64,000 nucleotides of DNA, taken from NCBI GenBank assembly GCA_021464415.1, contig CM038466.1, positions 32,828,833-32,892,832 of the forward strand. The letters run 5' to 3'. Positions 57,659 to 64,000 of this stretch are shown here, piece by piece; within the stretch, counting starts at the first letter, position 1, and each line of letters begins with the position of its first letter. The position numbers and the translations under genes were made by a program. The stretch comes from Lonicera japonica (lineage: Eukaryota > Streptophyta > Magnoliopsida > Dipsacales > Caprifoliaceae). Under the pieces are notes generated by a model. That model searched no databases. It was not told the origin of the DNA and worked only from the letters and a program-made list of their open reading frames with translations.

Positions 57659-58666
57659 TGATGGGGTAAATATTAATTTACCATTGGCCTACAAAAATAA
57701 AAAATAATTTTACCATTAGCCTACAAAAATAATATTCTCCACTTTCTTTTTTATTCCACACTTTTCTTTAAATAATTATCCCACTCCATTATATTCCACA
57801 CTTTCCTTTAAATAATTATCACACACTATTATATTCCACACGTTCCTTTAAATAATTATCCTTCTCCATTATATTCCACACTTTCCTTTAAATAATTATC
57901 ACACTTCATTATATTCCACACTTTTCTTTAAATAATTATCTCACCTAATTCCACAAAAAATTGCCTTTTGCCCTTCATTTTTATCAAATTTACCTTTGTT
58001 GCCATTATCTATTTACCTATAAATACCTCCTCTCATTTATTCAAAGAGAACACAAAAAAAAAAAAAAAACACAAAAAAGATACACCAAAAATACACCAAA
58101 AAACAAGCCAAACAAAAAACACACAATTCTTCTTATCTAAGATCCATTCATCTCATCAAAGAGATATAAAGCCATTGGCAATATAAATACAAGCCAATTC
58201 AAAAAAAATTAGAAAAGTCATATACTCTCTATTTTCATACCCAAAAAAATAGAAGGGTCTTATACCCTCTCTTTTCATACCCAAAAAAATAGAAGAGTCA
58301 TATACTCTCTATTTTCATACCCCAAAAAATACCAGCAACCCTTATACACTCTCTCTCCTACACAGTTTATTATTTATTCTGTTGAAATATTTGTAATCTT
58401 AATTCTATACTTATAAATAGAATTAAGGAAATTATAGAGAGAGAAGTTGGTAGCTTGTATTATCTTCCAAATTGATCGCATTTGAGTTAATACAAAACAA
58501 GCACACATAAAAGGAGGACGTACCATTGGAATAGCATAAGCGCTACCGGGGGAACCTACCTTAAAAAAAAAGTCGTGTGTTCATCATTGCGCCGCATTTA
58601 TTTTTTATTCACCGATATTCACTTATTGATTGGTTAATTATCTATTTCTAGATTTTGACACCATCA
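57659..58666 (+). repeat. Right LTR, with additional tandem repeats
   Basis: It matches the left LTR but has five copies of the 42-bp unit (57757-57950). It also has an extra array of about three 47-bp units ('atactctctattttcatacc', 58197-58330) that is absent on the left. Since LTRs are identical at insertion, these arrays expanded or contracted afterwards. Confidence 0.85.
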
Positions 58667-59849
58667 AAGTATAAGTAAAAATAGGTATATTTTTGATATA
58701 TTTGAATGAGTGTGTATCATTGAAATTATTTAAATTTAAGAAAAATAACTAGTAGTGGGGTCAAACTATAAAAATCAGTATGTAGCCCCAATTCAAATTT
58801 CTTTAAGGATAATTTGGTAGGGGAGCTACTTCCATTTGTGTAGCTCATTATAATTTCTTAGTAAAATTTTCGCTATAATTCTTAACTAGAGTTATATATA
58901 TATATTAAAATATTTTCTATGAGAAATGTATTTAACTTAAAACATGTCCCGAAAATGTTTAAAAATTTGTGTCTCAAATGCATTTTGAGTAACAAAAATA
59001 CGTTTACATTTATTACTAAATTGTGTTTTTTTTCGGTCTACTAGTAATAGTCTTTCTTCATTTTTTTTAATTACTTAAATATATGACTTTGCTAAACAAA
59101 TTTTACGACCAGGTCATTGTTATGTCTGCAGCAATTTGAAACTAACTACGCTCATTTATGATGCTGGTAGTAGCAGTACAGTAAATTAATTGAAGTTGCC
59201 GATTTCATTCATAACGAAGACTAAACCATGGTAATTTTAAAAGTTGAGAGAGGGTGCTCCGGGGGGGCTGCTAAAGAACAGATCATAAATTGTTGGATTT
59301 TTTTGCAAAAGGGGAAGGGGGTCATGTGGTGGCGAAAGAAAAGGGTGGACTATTTTTGAGATGAGTAAGGAAGGATGGCTACTTTACAAAATGACATGAA
59401 AATACGTCATGAAATGAAATTGTTTAGAAAGTAATATGAAAATTTGTGTTTATGTTGTTTTGCTGTTTAGAGTATTTAACACGACATCATGTTTGCGTTC
59501 AAATTTTAGAACAAAAGTAGTACAAAATTAGACTTATCTTTGTGTTAATAGCGTCTACTCATATTAATCGTATCTTATTATCTTAACTAAAAGAAAAAAT
59601 ATATATGTTTCTACTCATATTAATAATATTTATTGGATGATAATTGTTTTGGCAATATATTTTTAAAGTGTCTTTTTATCACTTGATCAAACAAAATTAT
59701 ATATTTTAATTTGTGTATGATATTGTACATGTATTATGTGTGCTCCGGTTTTTAATTTTTATTTAAAGAAAATAATTTTATATATTAAATATCTTTGTTA
59801 CACCTAAAAATGATAATTTGTTACAATGAAATGCGTGTGGGGTGGGACC

Positions 59850-62450
59850 TCTCTCTCACGTGAGTGAGAGTGACGTTGTATTTAACAAAAAAGTATATGT
59901 AATAATGTTAATTTTTTCACTCAAATTTCTTGTACAACACAAAATAGCTGTAATTCTAGTCTAATGTCTATTTTGAACAGCTCACAAATAAATCGCCCTT
60001 TTCTAAAATTAAGCTATTTTGAACAGCTCACAAATAAATGGCCCTTTTCTAAAATTAAGCTGTTTTGAACAGCTCACAAATAAATGGCCCTTTTCTAAAA
60101 TTAAGTACAAAAACAATTTCTCATTTTTTATTCGGTTTCCTCCATATTTATGCAATTTCTCCCATATTTGTATGCTTATGCATATGTAAATTAATACAAT
60201 AACAGTGAGGTTAATAGGAGACTTAAATAGCTATGGCCAGTATGTAATCTTTCAATCGATATGTTTAAAGTAGAGGGGCATGTGCTTCTCGAGCCTACAA
60301 TAACCCCATATATGTTAAAATTGGGTGTAATGATGTAATTAATATATATATATATATATATATTCATTTTCATCTATAAAATTTTATGTAATCATATTAC
60401 CAATTTTTAGATTGAGTTTTTTAATAAAATTTTGTGCATATGTTCTATATTTCCACTACGTTTCATGATCACTCGTTTACAACTTGAAATAAATGACACC
60501 TTTTTTCTCTAAAGTGAGAACTTTCTATAAACATTGTTCTAAAAATTGGACAAAATCTTAATTTCAGCACTTAAACTAAGTATTTTAATAGTCTAAAAAG
60601 TTCTTTTAATGCGTTAAAAATGTTCAACAAGATATATGCATGTAAAGTATCATTAAGACATTAAACATAACTTCAAAATGATAAGAGTACTCATCTATAG
60701 TTAATGTTAAAAATGTTACCTAACCCTAATTTGTGGTCAAAAATCAATTTCACTAAAATCCAATTTAGTTTGTTCTATTTACTAAAAAACTTTTCATCTT
60801 TTAGGAAAAAAAATAAAATTATGGGCTGCGAGTATTCAGAATCAAAAGAGGAATGGAGTTTTTTAATTAAAATGGATGCACCAGCAGGTGGAGATGGAAA
60901 GCTGACCGAGACAGAGGGGGCCAAACCAAATTAATTTTGTTGAAAAAATTATATTTTTATCGGATAATCGCATTAACAAGTTGTAAATTTTGAAAATACA
61001 GAACCCACTAAATTATAGCGTTAGGTATGAATAACATGCACACGAAGCTGGTAAGTGTGGTATTGTTCAATTTGGTTTGTTTCAAAAGAAACTAAGGAGG
61101 ATGAGGGATTATAATGTTCGGCGTAGGTGGCAATATGCATTCTAATTGCTCATTGGGTTCGAATTTTGATTCGTTTTTGAAATTCTAAATCGGTAAATTA
61201 CATTAGAAATCTCTTATAATTCATGATAGTAGATTAAGTCATAAGCTAATGAAACTTAAACGCACTGTGTAAAATTAGTATTTGGGGTTTTTAAGAACAA
61301 ACAGAAACACGAACTAAATGTGGACGAATTGTTCCTATATTATAAGAATTCGATTCCTACTATAAATACTTGAGACTATAAATATTTAATTTTTCAAGCA
61401 GAGATTACTCACATTTTAAAAATGGTGAAACACATCGTAGAAAAAAAAATACTAGAAGGGGCTCAAATTGTGGAGAAAGAGAAAGGGACTAAGGGAGAGG
61501 AGGGGACCACTTTATGAGATGTTGATAAGCAGCCAAGTAGGTGGAGTGCATCAATATAATTACTCTAATTTGTTCCTTTTCTATACCTCCTGTCCATATA
61601 TATTTACAACTATGTTCTTAAATAGATTTGAAAATTGACAACAAACAAACATACCCAAATATATATACATACATACTCTTACATTAATCACGAGACAGCA
61701 CACGAACATAACCAAATATATATATACACGCTCTTATATTAATCACAATCCTTGTTGCAGTCTTACAGTTGTACCATTGTTAGTGCTAGTACATATGCAC
61801 AACCATACTTGAAGAGAGAGACGGGAAGTGTATTTTCAAATTTATTTATTTCCTCACTTTTGCTGATTTTAATTTATTATACTTTTAAGCCATTCACTAT
61901 GTATAGAGTATAGTGTATGATCGATAAAATAATATTTTAATTGAAAATATTCTATTGTGTGAAAATTGTAAAATAGGGAGGGATGGGTGATATTCACCCG
62001 CCTGAGATATGGACGAGTGATATTTTATGACTTGAGATTCGAGTTCATATCCATATTCAAATAGTGCTCACTTGACGGTCTTATGTAAATACCCAATAAC
62101 CCATGCAATTTATAAAACAATTTTATACCTCACTTGACGGTTTTTACCATTTTGCAAATGAGTATTTTCCAAATCCGCTCAACTTCATCAAAATCAAAAG
62201 CAAATTTACTGTTTTGTAGGAAAGAAAAGAAAATCAAAACTCAAAAAAGTATCATTAAACATAACTTCAAAACACTAACAGAAAAAAAAAAAAAGAAGGT
62301 TGGACCTTTTATACACATTGTTCTAGAAATTGGACAAAACCTTCACGGATATGTATGGCTAATTGGCTATTAGCACCTAAGCTAAATAATTTAGAAGCCC
62401 TTTGAATATATTGAAAATGTTCAAGAAGATACATTTCCGTTGGCTAATTG
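59850..62450. other. AT-rich sequence with a partial direct duplication
   Basis: 60480-60640 matches 62290-62440 ('cattgttctaaaaattggac' with 'cattgttctagaaattggac'). 60700-60850 matches 62890-63010 ('aacttttcatc', 'gggctg'). A direct repeat of about 75 bp ('accaaatatatata', 'ctcttatattaatcac') lies at 61648-61750. No gene is supported; the 76-codon frame at 60704-60934 lies in repeat sequence. Confidence 0.5.
59968..60105 (+). repeat. Three-copy 46-bp tandem repeat
   Basis: The unit 'TTTTGAACAGCTCACAAATA' begins near 59971, 60017 and 60063 with one or two changes per copy. The low divergence suggests recent expansion. Confidence 0.9.
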
Positions 62451-62458
62451 CCTGAAAT

Positions 62459-63216
62459 AACTAATCAAAGTCCCGCATCATTGTTGATAATTTAGTGAAA
62501 ATATATGTAAAAGTGTGGTGCCCAAAACTTTTTATCCAAGTGCATGTGAACAACTGATCCCCACACACAGATTTCTTAAAATTGGGTGATTGGGACTTTG
62601 TCCATATTTCAGTTCTCTCAGAAAATTTTGCCAAAAAAATTTATCATAACAACGGGCTGATGCAGGCAAATTGGAATCGCTGAATACTAGCAGCCCACTT
62701 TAAATTTTTTTCCAAGAGGATGAAAAGTTTCCCTACTAATAGGACATACTAGATTAGGTTTTAGTAAAATAAATATTTAACCATAAATTAATTAACAAAT
62801 TAGGTTGGGTAGTACTATTAACATTAAGTTCAAGACAATAAATATTTGACCATAAATTAATTAACAAATTAGGTTGGGTAGTACTATTAACATTAATTTA
62901 TGGTCAAATATTTATTTTACTAAAATCTAATATAGTGTGTCCTATTATTTAAGAAACTTTTCATCCATCTGGAAAAAAATAATTTAAATTGGGCTGCTAG
63001 TATCCCGTGATTCCAATTTGCATGCCTCAATATGATAAATTTTTTTGGCAAAATTTTCTGAGAGAACTGAAATATGGACAAAGTCCCAATCACCCAATTT
63101 TTAGAAATCTGTGTGTGAGGATCAGTTGTTCACATGCACTTGGATAAAGAGTTTTGGGCATTACACTTTTATATTTTGACTAAACTATCAACAATTATGT
63201 GGGACTTTGAATAACT
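62459..63216. repeat. Fold-back repeat with arms of about 330 bp
   Basis: The left arm (62459-62790) is the inverted complement of the right arm (62893-63216). 'gggtgattgggactttgtcc' (62584) pairs with 'ggacaaagtcccaatcaccc' (63076), and 'ccaagtgcatgtgaacaact' (62537) with 'agttgttcacatgcacttgg' (63125). The spacer of about 100 bp contains a second copy of 'aaattaattaacaaattagg', so a short direct repeat sits in the loop. No target duplication was found. Confidence 0.85.
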
Positions 63217-63219
63217 ATT

Positions 63220-64000
63220 TTGAAGAGATTATTTTTTACTAATTCTAAGAGATTCTTCAATAATGTGGCTCTTCAAATCTTTTTCTATGTAAAATTTGAA
63301 AAGCCTCTTAGAGATACTCAAAGGTTCGGAGGTATATATATTATTTTGAAAATGGTGGTAATATTGTTAAAACAATTATACTTATTGTCAGAGTAATGTA
63401 TAACTTTATAAGCATATACCATTTCTTAAAATAGTACCATATTCTGAAAAAGATAATATTAATTTGGAAATATGGCTACCCTTTTAAAATTAGTATTAAA
63501 TAAAGATTGATTTGAGATTCAAACTATTAATTATAAATAAGGTATATTATTGCCAAACTAGTTATGCATACTGTTACAGCAATGTACAAATTAAAAATAT
63601 ATAATACAAATTCTCAAAGCATTTATATGCTCTGACAAATTAAGACATAATTGATTTGGTAGTATGAGTGCCCTTATAAGTGTGATTAAATTAAAAAAAA
63701 AATATCAGTTTCAATATTTTAATGATCTATACAATATTATGTACGATATTACATATATATGTAATATCGTACACATGCTCTGAATACAAATACTTATTTC
63801 ACGAAAATAAATATCTATTAAATTTTTATAGTTCACCAAAAAATGTTTGTATGTGGAGGAATGAAAGTTAGGTGATGAGAGAGGGGGACCACTTTCCTAA
63901 AAACATAAAACTACAAAAATTGTAATAAATAGGGATTTTTGATTTACGTATTCTTAATAAGGAATTAGATCTTTTGATTTAACTCTCCAAAATTTAACGA
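63220..64000. other. AT-rich intergenic sequence
   Basis: Only a short perfect palindrome (63740-63773) stands out. No gene is supported. Confidence 0.45.
63740..63773. repeat. Perfect 34-bp palindrome
   Basis: The half-site TGTACGATATTACATAT is followed directly by its exact complement, with no loop. It may be a small MITE remnant or a cruciform-forming site. Confidence 0.85.

Larger units (their letters stand above)
55010..58666 (+). mobile_element. Non-autonomous LTR retrotransposon (3657 bp)
   Basis: Two LTRs (55010-55839, 830 bp; 57659-58666, 1008 bp) begin TGATGGGG and end CACCATCA. They are flanked by a 5-bp target duplication AAGTA (55005-55009 and 58667-58671). The primer-binding site TGGCGCCATCTGTGGGAA (55842-55859) lies two bases inside the left LTR. 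It is close to the TGGCGCCGTCTGTGGGAA type used by Ty3/gypsy elements of the Tat lineage. A purine-rich AAGGATATGGGG precedes the right LTR. The 1.8-kb interior has no gag or pol. It consists of two copies of a block of about 175 bp (55915-56320) and four to five copies of 'agaagggagcaagactctac' (56740-57065). It would depend on another element's enzymes. Confidence 0.9.
54326..59848 (+). repeat. R1 repeat family, copy B (broken by two elements)
   Basis: It is collinear with copy A over its whole length, but interrupted by a Helitron (54441-54683) and an LTR retrotransposon (55010-58666). Right-end landmark: 'gaaatgcgtgtggggtggga' at 59828 and 53464. After this the copies diverge at once, so the family has a sharp right end near 53483 and 59848. 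Confidence 0.85.

Overview
The window is nuclear DNA of a flowering plant, most likely a eudicot. It is strongly AT-rich, its genes are split by GT-AG introns, and most of it is transposon debris and nested repeats. Only two complete protein-coding genes can be reconstructed. Both had to be assembled exon by exon, because no single open frame shows them.

Gene 1 (11000-20300, plus strand) is an ESCRT-III core subunit of the SNF7/VPS32 (CHMP4) family. It has six coding exons giving 218 residues, a 6.2-kb first intron full of transposon insertions, and a probable intron in the 5' UTR. A second, diverged copy of its first coding exon, 5'-UTR intron and leader lies at 1615-1990 on the opposite strand, so the two copies are head to head. 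The rest of that copy would lie off the left edge or is lost. Gene 2 (23873-24973, minus strand) is a two-exon, 64-residue arabinogalactan peptide: signal peptide, Ala-Pro core and GPI-anchor signal.

Everything else is repeats and captured fragments. From left to right: decayed Helitron and SINE ends (0.3-1.5 kb); degenerate tandem repeats (3.9-4.5 kb); a tandem duplication whose first copy holds a hAT insertion (5.4-7.7 kb); hAT-, LINE/SINE- and palindrome-type repeats before gene 1 (8.4-10.7 kb); MULE, SINE, Stowaway-like, Tourist-like and hAT MITEs inside the introns of gene 1; a Helitron end downstream of it (21.4 kb); a probable 3.2-kb Helitron with a captured thioredoxin-like exon (28.9-32.1 kb); a roughly 4-kb palindrome with LINE-derived arms (32.2-36.1 kb); a long-TIR, Pack-MULE-like element with a broken PPR fragment (36.4-38.05 kb); a small Helitron and a MULE side by side (40.2-41.9 kb); and several direct duplications (44.3-48.1 kb).

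From 42 to 60 kb an unnamed repeat family (called R1 here) has three copies. Each differs in which elements broke it: a 1.1-kb MULE in the inverted copy at 42.3-43.8 kb, none recognised in the copy at 51.9-53.5 kb, and a 243-bp Helitron plus a 3.66-kb non-autonomous LTR retrotransposon in the copy at 54.3-59.8 kb. The intact copies give natural empty sites that fix the insertion boundaries. The right end carries a second, smaller fold-back repeat (62.46-63.22 kb).

All calls come from reading the sequence. No database search, RNA evidence or structure prediction was available. Transposon superfamily names rest on terminal motifs and target-site duplications.
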